A DNA stretch of 64,000 bases from positions 3,243,501 through 3,307,500 of the forward strand of contig NZ_CP044011.1 in assembly GCF_016864555.1 (NCBI RefSeq). Reading direction: 5' to 3'. The position numbers and the translations under genes are program-made. The notes below the pieces were generated by a model, which saw only the letters and a program-made list of their open reading frames with translations, ran no database searches and was not told where the DNA came from. Below, piece by piece: positions 1-8,671 of the stretch (positions within the stretch are counted from its first letter, which is position 1; each line of letters starts with the position of its first letter). The DNA comes from Sinorhizobium sp. BG8. GTDB taxonomy: Bacteria; Pseudomonadota; Alphaproteobacteria; Rhizobiales; Rhizobiaceae.

Positions 1-2744
1 AGCACCGCAAGAAGGTCGAGATATCGGCCTCCAAGACATCCCGGGGCGTCTCGATCGGCGGTTCGACGGACCCGAAGACGCGCACCGCGGCCGGTCTCAA
101 CCCCGTCGCCGGTCTCGACGTCTCGCTGGAGGAGGCCGACAAGCTCACGTCCGGATCCGGCGTCACCGCGACGGTCGAGGCCCTGTCGAAGCTGATCGAG
201 TCCGGCAACCCGCTTTTCAAGGACGGCAAGCTCTGGACGCCGCACCGCCCTGCCCGGCCGGAAAAGTCGGAAGGCGGCGTGCCGATACGCATGATGAGCG
301 AATACCAGCCGGCCGGCGACCAGCCGACCGCCATCAAGGACCTCGTCGAGGGCCTGGACAATGGCGAGCGCTCGCAGGTCCTCCTCGGCGTCACCGGCTC
401 GGGCAAGACCTTCACCATGGCCAAGGTGATCGAGGCGACGCAGCGCCCCGCCGTCATCCTCGCGCCGAACAAGACGCTCGCCGCCCAGCTCTATTCGGAG
501 TTCAGGAACTTCTTCCCGGAAAACGCGGTCGAGTACTTCGTCTCCTACTACGACTACTACCAGCCCGAGGCCTACGTTCCGCGCTCCGACACCTACATCG
601 AGAAGGAATCCTCGATCAACGAGCAGATCGACCGCATGCGCCACTCGGCGACCCGCTCGCTGCTCGAACGCGACGACTGCATCATCGTCGCCTCCGTCTC
701 CTGCATCTACGGTATCGGTTCGGTCGAGACCTACACCGCCATGACCTTCCAGATGCAGGTCGGCGACCGGCTCGACCAGCGCCAGCTGCTGGCCGACCTC
801 GTGGCCCAGCAATACAAGCGCCGCGACATGGATTTCCAGCGCGGCTCGTTCCGGGTGCGCGGCGACACCATCGAGATCTTCCCGGCCCACCTTGAGGATG
901 CCGCCTGGCGCATCTCGATGTTCGGCGACGAGATCGACGCGATCACCGAGTTCGACCCCTTGACCGGCCAGAAGACCGGCGACCTGAAGTCGGTGAAGAT
1001 CTACGCCAATTCGCACTACGTCACCCCGCGCCCGACGCTCAACGGCGCCATCAAGTCGATCCGCGAGGAACTCAAGCTGCGGCTCGCGGAGCTGGAGAAG
1101 GCCGGCCGCCTGCTGGAGGCGCAGCGCCTGGAGCAGCGCACCCGCTACGACCTGGAAATGCTGGAGGCCACCGGCTCCTGCCAGGGCATCGAGAACTATT
1201 CGCGCTACCTGACGGGCCGCAGGCCCGGCGAGCCGCCGCCGACCCTCTTCGAATACATCCCGGACAACGCGCTGATCTTCATCGACGAGAGCCACGTCAC
1301 CATCCCGCAGATCGGCGGCATGTACCGTGGCGACTTCCGCCGCAAGGCGACGCTCGCCGAATACGGCTTCCGCCTGCCCTCCTGCATGGACAACCGGCCA
1401 CTCCGCTTCGAGGAATGGGACGCCATGCGCCCCGATACCATCGCCGTGTCCGCGACGCCGGGCGGCTGGGAGATGGAGCAGTCCGGCGGCGTCTTCGCCG
1501 AGCAGGTCATCCGCCCGACCGGCCTGATCGACCCGCCCGTCGAGGTCCGCTCGGCAAAAACCCAGGTGGACGACGTCCTCGGCGAAATCCGCGAGACCGC
1601 CGCCGCCGGCTACCGTACCCTCGTCACCGTGCTCACCAAGCGCATGGCCGAGGACCTGACCGAATACCTGCACGAGCAGGGTGTTCGCGTGCGCTACATG
1701 CACTCCGACATCGACACGCTGGAGCGCATCGAGATCATCCGCGATCTGCGCCTCGGCGCCTTCGACGTGCTGGTCGGCATCAACCTCCTGCGCGAAGGCC
1801 TCGACATTCCCGAATGCGGCTTCGTCGCCATCCTCGACGCCGACAAGGAAGGCTTCCTGCGCTCGGAAACGTCCCTCATCCAGACCATCGGCCGCGCGGC
1901 GCGAAACGTCGATGGCAAGGTCATCCTCTATGCCGACCAGATCACCGGGTCCATGCAGCGCGCCATGGACGAGACCGGCCGCCGCCGTGAGAAACAGGTG
2001 GCCTACAACGAGGCGAACGGCATCACTCCGGAATCGGTGAAGGCGAAGATCTCCGACATCCTCGACAGCGTCTACGAGCGCGACCACGTTCGCGCCGACA
2101 TATCAGGCGTCGGCGGCAAGGGATTTGCCGAGGCCGGCCACCTTGTCGGCAACAACCTCAAGGCTCACCTCGAGGCGCTGGAGAAGCAGATGCGCGACGC
2201 CGCCGCCGACCTCGACTTCGAGAAGGCCGCCCGCATCCGCGACGAGATCAAGCGCCTCAAGGCGGCCGAACTCGCCACGATGGACGACCCCATGGCACGG
2301 CAAGAGGCGCGGAGTGCCGAAGGCACGACGGGGAGCAAGGCCGATGCGGCGCGCAATGCCGAAGGCGGCGACAAGGCCCCGTCAGGTTCCCTGTTCCAGA
2401 AACCCTCCCTCGACGACATGGGTCCCGGCACAGACACGGAAGTCCCATCAGGGAAGTCGCTGTTCCGCAGGAATTCCCTCGACGAAATGACCGTCGGGCG
2501 GACCGAGAAACCGGTGACCGGACACATCCCTCAGAAGCCGGATGCGGACACCAGAGCGCAGCGCAGCGGACAAGCGTCCGCCGCCGATCGTTCGGCGTCC
2601 CCGGGCAGCGCCGACAGCGTGAGCGAAAAGAATGACCCCCGCCCGCTCGTCCGCGGCAAGATCGGCGCCGGTTCCTACGAGGACCCGGGCGAACAGAAGC
2701 GCAAGGGCCGGACGAAGGGCAAGACGGGACGGCCGGGGCGGTGA
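1..2744 (+). CDS. uvrB: UvrABC excision nuclease subunit B, 5' end outside window
   Basis: Damage-verifying helicase-like subunit of nucleotide excision repair. The frame is open from base 3 with no stop, and the residues before the usual UvrB beginning ([11 protein letters not shown], near 294) are in frame, so the true start lies left of the window; an N-terminal extension is typical of rhizobial UvrB. Visible: Walker A GVTGSGKT (about 387-410), the [10 protein letters not shown] beta-hairpin, helicase motifs such as DESHVTIPQ and the QTIGRAARN motif VI, then a C-terminal UVR domain ([20 protein letters not shown], about 2180-2240) that binds UvrC. About 160 residues of low-complexity tail follow, with a duplicated short motif. 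High GC, as in most of the window. Confidence 0.97.
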   Translation, partial: HRKKVEISASKTSRGVSIGGSTDPKTRTAAGLNPVAGLDVSLEEADKLTSGSGVTATVEALSKLIESGNPLFKDGKLWTPHRPARPEKSEGGVPIRMMSEYQPAGDQPTAIKDLVEGLDNGERSQVLLGVTGSGKTFTMAKVIEATQRPAVILAPNKTLAAQLYSEFRNFFPENAVEYFVSYYDYYQPEAYVPRSDTYIEKESSINEQIDRMRHSATRSLLERDDCIIVASVSCIYGIGSVETYTAMTFQMQVGDRLDQRQLLADLVAQQYKRRDMDFQRGSFRVRGDTIEIFPAHLEDAAWRISMFGDEIDAITEFDPLTGQKTGDLKSVKIYANSHYVTPRPTLNGAIKSIREELKLRLAELEKAGRLLEAQRLEQRTRYDLEMLEATGSCQGIENYSRYLTGRRPGEPPPTLFEYIPDNALIFIDESHVTIPQIGGMYRGDFRRKATLAEYGFRLPSCMDNRPLRFEEWDAMRPDTIAVSATPGGWEMEQSGGVFAEQVIRPTGLIDPPVEVRSAKTQVDDVLGEIRETAAAGYRTLVTVLTKRMAEDLTEYLHEQGVRVRYMHSDIDTLERIEIIRDLRLGAFDVLVGINLLREGLDIPECGFVAILDADKEGFLRSETSLIQTIGRAARNVDGKVILYADQITGSMQRAMDETGRRREKQVAYNEANGITPESVKAKISDILDSVYERDHVRADISGVGGKGFAEAGHLVGNNLKAHLEALEKQMRDAAADLDFEKAARIRDEIKRLKAAELATMDDPMARQEARSAEGTTGSKADAARNAEGGDKAPSGSLFQKPSLDDMGPGTDTEVPSGKSLFRRNSLDEMTVGRTEKPVTGHIPQKPDADTRAQRSGQASAADRSASPGSADSVSEKNDPRPLVRGKIGAGSYEDPGEQKRKGRTKGKTGRPGR
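2388..2489 (+). repeat. Duplicated 11-residue motif in the UvrB tail
   Basis: Two copies, [11 protein letters not shown] (2388-2420) and [11 protein letters not shown] (2457-2489), lie 36 bases apart in the disordered C-terminal tail after the UVR domain. They match at 7 of 11 residues with conservative changes elsewhere, so they look like a repeated short linear motif rather than random low complexity. Confidence 0.7.
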
Positions 2745-2934
2745 GCGGTGTTGCTTTCTTGCTACCTCAACTTTCGTCATACGAGTCTTTCATGATTCGC
2801 CTATAAGATAAAATTGGGTACGATCACGATCGAAACCATGGCTATTCCGGATGATCTCCAAACCAATGAATATTGAGAACATCTCGGTATTATACAGCAG
2901 ATAGTATCAGCCAATTTCGAAGGGCTAAAAATAA

Positions 2935-3933
2935 ATGAAATCCATCGCTTTCTTCAATAACAAAGGCGGAGTGGGGAAAACTACACTTTTGTGCAATGTC
3001 GCCGCATACCTAGGAAATAATCTGAATAAAAAAGTACTGGTAATAGATGCGGATCCACAATGTAACGCCACTCAACTAATGCTTAGCGATGAGGAAATTC
3101 TAAATATTTATGAGGATAGAAATAGTTACACTATACACAACATTATTCATCCACTTTCACTAGGTAAGGGTTATAACGAACAACTGAAACCAATCTCCGT
3201 CCCATCGTATGCAGTTGACCTAATTTGCGGAGATCCAAGACTCTCATTGAAAGAGGATCTTCTGTCAAAGGATTGGCAGGATTCGATTTCTGGTAGCATT
3301 CGAGGCCTTAGAACATCGTTTTTATTCCAAGATGTTCTCGAACGCTGCGGCGACTACGACTATGTCCTATTTGATGTTGGCCCCTCCCTCGGCTCAATCA
3401 ATCGGGCGGTCCTATTAGCTAGTGACTATTTCATAAGCCCCATGTCCATCGACATATTTAGTCTGCGAGCAATCGAGAACATTTCGATTGCAATAAATGA
3501 GTGGAGGAAGCGCTTAGAAATTGGAATTTCTCAAGTGGACAAAGAAGAGCTTGATGAACTTCCAAAGAAATTGAACTTCAATTTGCAATTTCTTGGATAT
3601 GTTGCGCAACAATACACACAGAAGACCGTCGATGGAGAATCTAGAGTAGTTCATTCTTACGAGAGAATAATGAAACAGATTCCCAAAGTGGTATCTAAGA
3701 ATTTTGTTGAAAAACTATCCGCAAAGAAAACAGATATAGAATATCGACTAGGAACAATACCGAATCTGCACAGTCTAGTCCCCATGTCACAAACAGCACG
3801 GAAACCCATTTTTCTACTCAAGTCGAAGGATGGCGTCAGGGGAGCGCATTTTAGTAAGGTTGAAGACGCCAAGAATTTGTTTGATGGCATTGCTAGCAAA
3901 ATCGAAGCCAACGCCCGAGTTCTGAACGCATGA
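2935..3933 (+). CDS. ParA/MinD-like P-loop ATPase, partner of the SIR2 gene
   Basis: A 332-residue protein of the ParA/MinD/Soj superfamily. It has the deviant Walker A KGGVGKTT (residues 10-17, with signature lysine K10), Walker A' VLVIDADPQ (D38, D40) and Walker B YVLFDVGP (D147). The C-terminal third (from about 200) is charged and has no domain I recognise. The start is supported by an AAGGG ribosome site nine bases upstream. There is no adjacent parB or replication gene, and the stop overlaps the start of the SIR2 gene by four bases (ATGA), so the ATPase most likely serves that protein rather than chromosome partitioning. The DNA is AT-rich compared with its surroundings (21 G+C in the 60 bases 3061-3120), a sign of horizontal transfer. 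A plasmid-type ParA is the main alternative. Confidence 0.85.
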   Translation: MKSIAFFNNKGGVGKTTLLCNVAAYLGNNLNKKVLVIDADPQCNATQLMLSDEEILNIYEDRNSYTIHNIIHPLSLGKGYNEQLKPISVPSYAVDLICGDPRLSLKEDLLSKDWQDSISGSIRGLRTSFLFQDVLERCGDYDYVLFDVGPSLGSINRAVLLASDYFISPMSIDIFSLRAIENISIAINEWRKRLEIGISQVDKEELDELPKKLNFNLQFLGYVAQQYTQKTVDGESRVVHSYERIMKQIPKVVSKNFVEKLSAKKTDIEYRLGTIPNLHSLVPMSQTARKPIFLLKSKDGVRGAHFSKVEDAKNLFDGIASKIEANARVLNA

Positions 3934-4787
3934 TCAAGTGGAATCCATCACTCATTGACCGGATCGCTCGCCGCTCGGTTGTTATCCTTATTGGCTCCGG
4001 AGTGTCAGCGAATTCTACTGACAATAATGGCTACAGGCCACCCACATGGCACACCTTCCTTCAAGCAGCAAAAGCGGGTTTAGATACCGCTCCGACCCAC
4101 CTGACAAAAGCAATCAATCAGTACCGCTACTTGGAGGCCTGCGAATATCTCAAGAAAATTTACGATGACCAATGGATAGATTTGGTAAAAAACGACTTTC
4201 AACGACCAAATTATAAACCGGCAGATATTCACCAACTAATCTTTGATTTAGACAGTAGAATCGTTTGCTCTGTGAATTTTGATAGAATTTACGACACGTT
4301 TGCCATCACCAAGAGTCAAGGGACTTACATTGTAAAGAATTACTGGGACGACGATATTGGCGCAGTAACAAGCGGACCAGAAAGATATCTACTAAAGCTT
4401 CATGGATCGATAGACAGCCCAGATAAATTGATATTTTCGACTAGCGACTACGCTGGAGCGAGAAATAAATATTCAGCATTTTACGGAATTCTTGATGCGT
4501 TAATTGCCACTCATTCGTTTTTAATACTTGGGTGCGGCATGAACGACCCAGACGTCCAGCTCTTGTTTGAGAACTATCGATATCGGTATAACTTAAGAAA
4601 TCATTTCATGTGTGTTCCTAAACCGATCAACGAAATGCAAATTTCACTAATGAAGGAAACCCGGGGCATTAACATTATTCCGTATAGCTCAGCTGATGGA
4701 CACATAGAGCTAACAGAGTCGTTGAGGGCCCTGGTCAGCCTAGTTAGTGATCGACGCAATGAAATTGCAGATGACCAATCGTGGTAA
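3930..4787 (+). CDS. SIR2-domain protein, candidate NAD-consuming effector
   Basis: A 285-residue protein made almost wholly of a SIR2-like Rossmann domain. Key sites are all present: the glycine loop IGSGVSAN (22-28), the NAD-pocket motif SVNFDRIYD (N116, D118; the TTNYD-like motif), the catalytic-type histidine in KLHGSID (H158), and the family's C-terminal FLILGCGMNDPDVQ (197-210). Zinc-ribbon cysteines of classical sirtuin deacetylases are absent, as in the SIR2 domains of anti-phage proteins (ThsA, DSR1/2, SIR2-HerA, SIR2-associated short Argonautes), which deplete NAD. It is translationally coupled to the ParA-like ATPase by a four-base overlap, in the same AT-rich island. A defence role is inference; NADase or ADP-ribosyl chemistry is likely from the residues. 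Confidence 0.85.
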   Translation: MIKWNPSLIDRIARRSVVILIGSGVSANSTDNNGYRPPTWHTFLQAAKAGLDTAPTHLTKAINQYRYLEACEYLKKIYDDQWIDLVKNDFQRPNYKPADIHQLIFDLDSRIVCSVNFDRIYDTFAITKSQGTYIVKNYWDDDIGAVTSGPERYLLKLHGSIDSPDKLIFSTSDYAGARNKYSAFYGILDALIATHSFLILGCGMNDPDVQLLFENYRYRYNLRNHFMCVPKPINEMQISLMKETRGINIIPYSSADGHIELTESLRALVSLVSDRRNEIADDQSW

Positions 4788-5094
4788 AAGAATGTAACTT
4801 ATAAGTGCCAATACGTTCATGCATTAACCTACCACTACACACAATTCTGCTCCAGCCCGACGAATGAACCGAGCACGCCGAAAGGCTCGGAGGCCTTCCA
4901 GATTGTGAAGGGTCAAATGTACTTATTTCGCAGGCGAATACGCCGAAACAGCATAGAGCAACAGGCCCAGCTTGCGGCTTCTGTTTGCGGCGCTTTTGGT
5001 GTGGGAAGATGGCAGCACGCCTAAACGCCCCGCCCTCAACCTTCCAGCAACGAATCCATGATACCTCGCCCCAACGGCATGAAAGGAGTGATGC
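4788..5094 (+). other. Intergenic, right edge of the AT-rich island
   Basis: No gene seen. Composition changes from AT-rich to the GC-rich background at roughly 4840-4990, which marks the right edge of the inserted DNA. A small inverted repeat (4869-4890, six-base stem) lacks a T tract. A good ribosome site (AAAGGAG) at the right end belongs to the next gene. No tRNA or clear direct repeat with the left edge was found by eye. Confidence 0.5.
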
Positions 5095-5298
5095 ATGGCA
5101 ATGATCGGTTTCAAGTCCACCCACAACCAGGACGTCTACGTCAATACCGATCAGGTGCTCTACATCTCGACCTTCGAGGAAGGCGTCACCATCATCGCCT
5201 TGGCGATCACCAGCGCCGGCGGCAAGCCGTTCGCGCTCTATGTGCGCGGCAGCGTCGAGCTCGTCCGCCAGCGGCTTGAAGGCAGCCCGGCGCGCTAA
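5095..5298 (+). CDS. Small conserved-type hypothetical protein, 67 aa
   Basis: A strong AAAGGAG site sits just upstream of the ATG. The product (MAMIGFKSTHNQDVYVNT...) is soluble and reads as a short beta-rich fold: alternating strands DVYVNTDQVLYIS, GVTIIALAIT and PFALYVRG, then a short C-terminal helix. The order of segments recalls small LytTR-like or YcgL-like beta modules, but I do not recognise the family. It has no signal peptide, membrane segment or cysteines. It stands alone between the AT-rich island and a non-coding stretch, and its GC-rich codons match the core genome rather than the island. Confidence 0.75.
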   Translation: MAMIGFKSTHNQDVYVNTDQVLYISTFEEGVTIIALAITSAGGKPFALYVRGSVELVRQRLEGSPAR

Positions 5299-6095
5299 GG
5301 CATCTCTCCCGGAAGGGGTCTCTGGCCCCGTGACGGACACATGCGCAAAAGACAGGACACTCCGAAGCACGGATGGAAAATCCGGAGAGCTGCGATACGC
5401 CACGACGCCGTTCCGGCGGAAGTGTGGGGCTGTCCTGCGTCCGCGCTTGCGCGGCGGCGGTAAGGATCACGCCGCGATGCCTGGAAGAGCGAAAACCCAG
5501 GGTCCGGCGAATGTCACTTCCCGGGAAAAGGACCCGGACACGGGCGAAAGGCGCGGATTTTCAATCCGCCTCTCCTGATATTCTGGTCGCGGTAGCGCCC
5601 GTAAGCCACTGAATTCGCTTATCCGTCATCCGCCGCAATGAAAAAACGTCGGCCCGCCTCATCCCCGCCTGGCACCCCTTGCCTACAATGCTGTCCATTC
5701 CGTCACGGATACACCGCGAGGCGTCGCGGCGAGACGGGATCGGCGCCGGCCGAGCGGGAACGACGCATGCTCTCTCGTCCGGGGTTCGCAGAAAATGGTC
5801 CTCCTCCGGAGACACGGGTCGCCAGCGTGACCCACTTTCGCTCCGGACGTGCCTGTGGTGCACACATCCCCGTCCGAGCCCGGCAACGGCCATGGGCGGC
5901 AGCAGAGGGACCGCAGTTGCGGGCACAAACCGCCGAACGGGGCGCCGCAAGGTGCCGTAATTGAATTTTCAGATGTGGCAGCTTCCGGCGCCCCGTCCGA
6001 GTCCTCGTCGCAGCCCGGCTGGCAATCGCCAGCGCGGGGCCGCGCGCCGTGGCGAAAGGCGCGTCGTTTCCCTGACCGCGCGAAAGGAGAGCATC
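5299..6095 (+). other. Long stretch without a supported gene
   Basis: About 800 GC-rich bases. Open frames exist on both strands but have arginine/proline-rich compositions typical of chance frames in GC-rich DNA, no ribosome sites and no recognisable motif. A short stem-loop near 5552-5570 resembles part of a tRNA but no acceptor partner is present. The 3' end carries the GAAAGGAGA site of the next gene. Confidence 0.5.
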
Positions 6096-6533
6096 ATGCA
6101 CACCGTATTGCTCAGTATGGCCGACAAGCAGATACCTCCCGAATTCCGCCCCCATGTCATGGCCGCCGTCGCAAACGCGCTCTGGCTGCCGCTCTCCTGC
6201 TGCCCGCACCGTGATTGCCGGCGCGCCCGCCGATGCCTTGTGGCGGAGCGCCCGATGCGGCTTGAGCGCGCGCCCTGCCACGAGATGCTGGTGGACGAGC
6301 CGCGCGCGGCCTATGACGACCTTCTGCAGGCCGTCGAAAGGGCGATCGGTATTCTCGCGAGCGACTTCCCCGTCGTCTTTCCCGCGTTCGATTCCGAGAA
6401 GCGCCGGACGGAGGAAGCGGTACTGGCGATTGCCGCCTGGTTGATGCTGGCCGATGGCGACTGGGGGCCGCAGGTGCGCCGCGTGATGAAGCGGTGGAAG
6501 CGGACGTGCGCCGCCACGCCGAGCATCGTGTAG
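6096..6533 (+). CDS. Hypothetical protein with N-terminal cysteine cluster
   Basis: 145 residues from the ATG at 6096, chosen because GAAAGGAGA lies just upstream; an earlier in-frame ATG at 5961 would add an arginine-rich stretch with no ribosome site. The protein has a compact cysteine cluster, SCCPHRDCRRARRC (about residues 34-47), suggesting metal binding, followed by a helical region with two hydrophobic helices (AVERAIGILASDFPVVF and AVLAIAAWLMLADG). I do not recognise the family. The amphipathic composition and arrangement argue for a real gene. Confidence 0.6.
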   Translation: MHTVLLSMADKQIPPEFRPHVMAAVANALWLPLSCCPHRDCRRARRCLVAERPMRLERAPCHEMLVDEPRAAYDDLLQAVERAIGILASDFPVVFPAFDSEKRRTEEAVLAIAAWLMLADGDWGPQVRRVMKRWKRTCAATPSIV

Positions 6534-6555
6534 CACATGAGGCCGACCGCGGATC

Positions 6556-6927
6556 TCAATGGTCCGCCGGCACGAGATGGTTTATGCAGATCGGCTCCTT
6601 CGGTTCCATGATGTCCGGACCGGCGGGGCGGAAATGACGGTCGAGCAGACACACGACGATATCGACCGTCTCGGATTCACTGCCGCCCCGAGTGATCTCG
6701 TCTTGGTGCTCGAAGTAGTAGTCCATGACGGCCGCGGCAATGCCCTCGTCGTCTTTGCTCGCAGCCTCCGTGAGGACGTCCGCTTCTCGAAGCCCTGAGA
6801 TCAGGTATGCCTTGGCATCCGGCGGCAGGGCCTTGACCGCACCCGCCGGCCCGCCGGCCAGGGCCGCGCTGGCGTGAAACGCGACGAGGATCGCAACGGC
6901 CGTGCGAAGAGTACGAGTATGGCGCAT
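6556..6927 (-). CDS. Small exported protein, last gene of a four-gene operon
   Basis: 123 residues with a clear signal peptide (RTAVAILVAFHASAALAG, cleavage near residue 25). The mature part is acidic with two cysteines (VVCLLDRHF and EPICINHL) that could form a disulfide in the periplasm. A GAGGGA ribosome site precedes the ATG, and the gene starts 11 bases after the stop of the preceding exported protein, so it is probably co-transcribed with it. No known domain recognised. Confidence 0.7.
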   Translation of the reverse strand: MRHTRTLRTAVAILVAFHASAALAGGPAGAVKALPPDAKAYLISGLREADVLTEAASKDDEGIAAAVMDYYFEHQDEITRGGSESETVDIVVCLLDRHFRPAGPDIMEPKEPICINHLVPADH

Positions 6928-6938
6928 GGCTTTCTCCC

Positions 6939-8012
6939 TCAGGGTCTCTGCTCCGCCGCGGCGAACTGCCGGGCTCTTTCGATCCAGGGATCTCCCGGCG
7001 GATACAGCGCCGCCGTGTCCCGGATGAAATCGAGGACGGAGCGGCCAATGGCAGACGCCTCCTCCCCCGGACCGCGGCGCTGCATTTCGCTGAGCCTGCC
7101 GAGGATGAGAAATTGCGCGCCCGTACGGTTGTAGGAGTTGATTTCAAAGGCCCGCTCGAAGCGTTGAAGGCCGGATTGCCCCATTTTTTCCTCGGTCACG
7201 CCGAGGAGGATCAGGCTGTCGACGAGGATGCTGCTGGGCAGGTCCGGCCGCTCCACGATCCCGAGCAAGGCGGTTCGCGCACCCTGCCAGTCGCCGCGGA
7301 GGTAGCGCAGCAGTGCCTGGCAGAATTGGTTCGCCTGGATGTTCTCGCGGTCGAAGTCGGTCAGGTGGATCCAGCCCGAAAGCCCGTTTTTGTCCAGCCG
7401 GATCCGTATGCTGTCCCGCAGGATGGTACCGAAGGTGAAGGTTCCGTCGACATGTCCGACGACTTCACCGCCTTTGGCGCTACCGTAGAGCGGCATGCCA
7501 TCCGGGCTGCTGAACTTCTGCACGAGATCATCAGACACCCGGAAGGGTTCGAAATCGTAGAAGTGCCCCGGCAGGCCGAGCCCGATCTCGATGCGCGCGC
7601 CATCGCTGAGATTGCGCGCCACCCGCCAGAACTCCGGGCGTACGCTTCGCCGCTCGGCCAGTCGCGTGACTGCAAGGTAGGACTGCACGACGTAACCGGT
7701 GCCGTAGGGCGTGACGCTGCCCCAGATCACCACGTCGGCCCGCGTCGAGGGCCGCATCGCCCGTGCAGTCGCCGACTCGTAGCTGCCGCCCTCGAGCGGG
7801 TCTGCCCCGTAGAGAACCCACACCCCCTTTTCGCCCGGGCGGTCGAAGGCCTTGATGAGCTCGAAATAGAGCGTGGTCATCATGCTGTCGCCAACGCTGC
7901 CCGGACCCGCGAACTGGCCGACCAGGACGCGCAGAGGCTCGCACCGTGCGCCGCTCCAGGACAGCAGCAGGGCAAGAACCGCGAGTATAGGCGCACGCAG
8001 GGCGTTTCGCAT
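6939..8012 (-). CDS. Exported protein with SH3-like and TPR-like regions
   Basis: 357 residues. A signal peptide (APILAVLALLLSWSGARC) is followed by a domain of alternating strands and helices (VLVGQFAG, VWVLYGADP, ADVVIWGSVTPYGTGYVV) that resembles FlgO/CsgG-type periplasmic folds, in which a stress- or surface-related protein assembles. A short region near residues 170-220 (GEVVGHVDGTFTFG ... GWIHLTDFD) looks like a bacterial SH3 module, and the C-terminal 130 residues are helical repeats of TPR type. The first domain shares a layout with the product of the preceding gene. These assignments are by eye; no function is known. Confidence 0.7.
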   Translation of the reverse strand: MRNALRAPILAVLALLLSWSGARCEPLRVLVGQFAGPGSVGDSMMTTLYFELIKAFDRPGEKGVWVLYGADPLEGGSYESATARAMRPSTRADVVIWGSVTPYGTGYVVQSYLAVTRLAERRSVRPEFWRVARNLSDGARIEIGLGLPGHFYDFEPFRVSDDLVQKFSSPDGMPLYGSAKGGEVVGHVDGTFTFGTILRDSIRIRLDKNGLSGWIHLTDFDRENIQANQFCQALLRYLRGDWQGARTALLGIVERPDLPSSILVDSLILLGVTEEKMGQSGLQRFERAFEINSYNRTGAQFLILGRLSEMQRRGPGEEASAIGRSVLDFIRDTAALYPPGDPWIERARQFAAAEQRP

Positions 8013-8671
8013 CTAGGGGCCCTCGTCCCGAGGCCGGAAACGACATCGGCCTGGATCGCCTGAAGCGCCGGTGCCATCGGTCCGTTGGACCTTCGGGCAA
8101 TGTCGTCAAGCAGGCCCTTCGCTGTCTTCAGCAAGGCGGAAATGTAGTCCGGGCTCAATCCTCGGCGCTTGGCATCCTTGGCCAGGCAATAGAGGATCAT
8201 CAGCGTGTGGCTGTCCCGGTTGTTGGCGAACTCCTGCGGACCGATAAGCGCCTCTATCGTGACGACCTGCGGATTGCCGTTCGGGATCTCGCCCGCAAGC
8301 GTGAACCGGCTGAACGCGGTGAACTCGGGCCCGCTGCCGGGGAAGATCGTTCCCTGCAACACGCTGACGATGTCGCCGTGGTTGTCGATCCAGCGGATCG
8401 CCTGGTTCGGATTGGCCAGCGTATCCGCGCCGTAGGCGGTGATCTTGAAGCTGGAGAGATGGCTCCCGTCGGCGGGCATGGGTGCCGTACCATCGAAGAC
8501 CTGGGCCGCAAGATTGGCCACGCGCTGGTCGAGAACCCCGCGCAGGATATCGAATTGCGTCCTGTCGCCGCGATAGTCGAACAACGCAATCTCGGCGGCG
8601 CCGAGCCTGGCCGGTCCCGTGGCGGTTGCGATCCCGGCGAGGATGAATAGGAATGTCAACGCTCTGGACAT
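7880..8671 (-). CDS. Exported protein of the unknown operon, aberrant 3' end
   Basis: 263 residues from the ATG at 8671, chosen for its GGGAG ribosome site and because it begins a signal peptide (ALTFLFILAGIATATGPA). The mature part (IALFDYRGDRTQFDIL ... VLQGTIFPGSGPEF) has the same FlgO/CsgG-like layout as the next gene product. The last 44 codons overlap the next gene by 133 bases and encode an odd cysteine-rich tail. One extra C in the four-C run at 8016-8019 would instead give a TAG at 8013-8015, directly before the next ATG, the arrangement expected in this tight operon. A one-base loss (real or an assembly error) is likely. Confidence 0.7.
   Translation of the reverse strand: MSRALTFLFILAGIATATGPARLGAAEIALFDYRGDRTQFDILRGVLDQRVANLAAQVFDGTAPMPADGSHLSSFKITAYGADTLANPNQAIRWIDNHGDIVSVLQGTIFPGSGPEFTAFSRFTLAGEIPNGNPQVVTIEALIGPQEFANNRDSHTLMILYCLAKDAKRRGLSPDYISALLKTAKGLLDDIARRSNGPMAPALQAIQADVVSGLGTRAPRCETPCVRLYSRFLPCCCPGAAHGASLCASWSASSRVRAALATA

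Noticed and set aside
1415-1990. 191-codon frame on the plus strand inside uvrB
   Set aside because: A chance frame shadowing uvrB; arginine/proline-rich without motif or ribosome site.
4869-4890. Inverted repeat CCGAGC...GCTCGG after the SIR2 gene
   Set aside because: Only six pairs, a ten-base loop and no T tract; too weak to call a terminator.
5548-5580. A stem-loop (GCGGA/TCCGC on the minus strand) resembling a tRNA anticodon or T arm
   Set aside because: No pairing acceptor stem, D arm or CCA-side could be fitted on either strand.
5703-6536. 277-codon minus-strand frame covering the 6096-6533 gene
   Set aside because: Arginine-rich with no ribosome site; the plus-strand gene with GAAAGGAGA is better supported.
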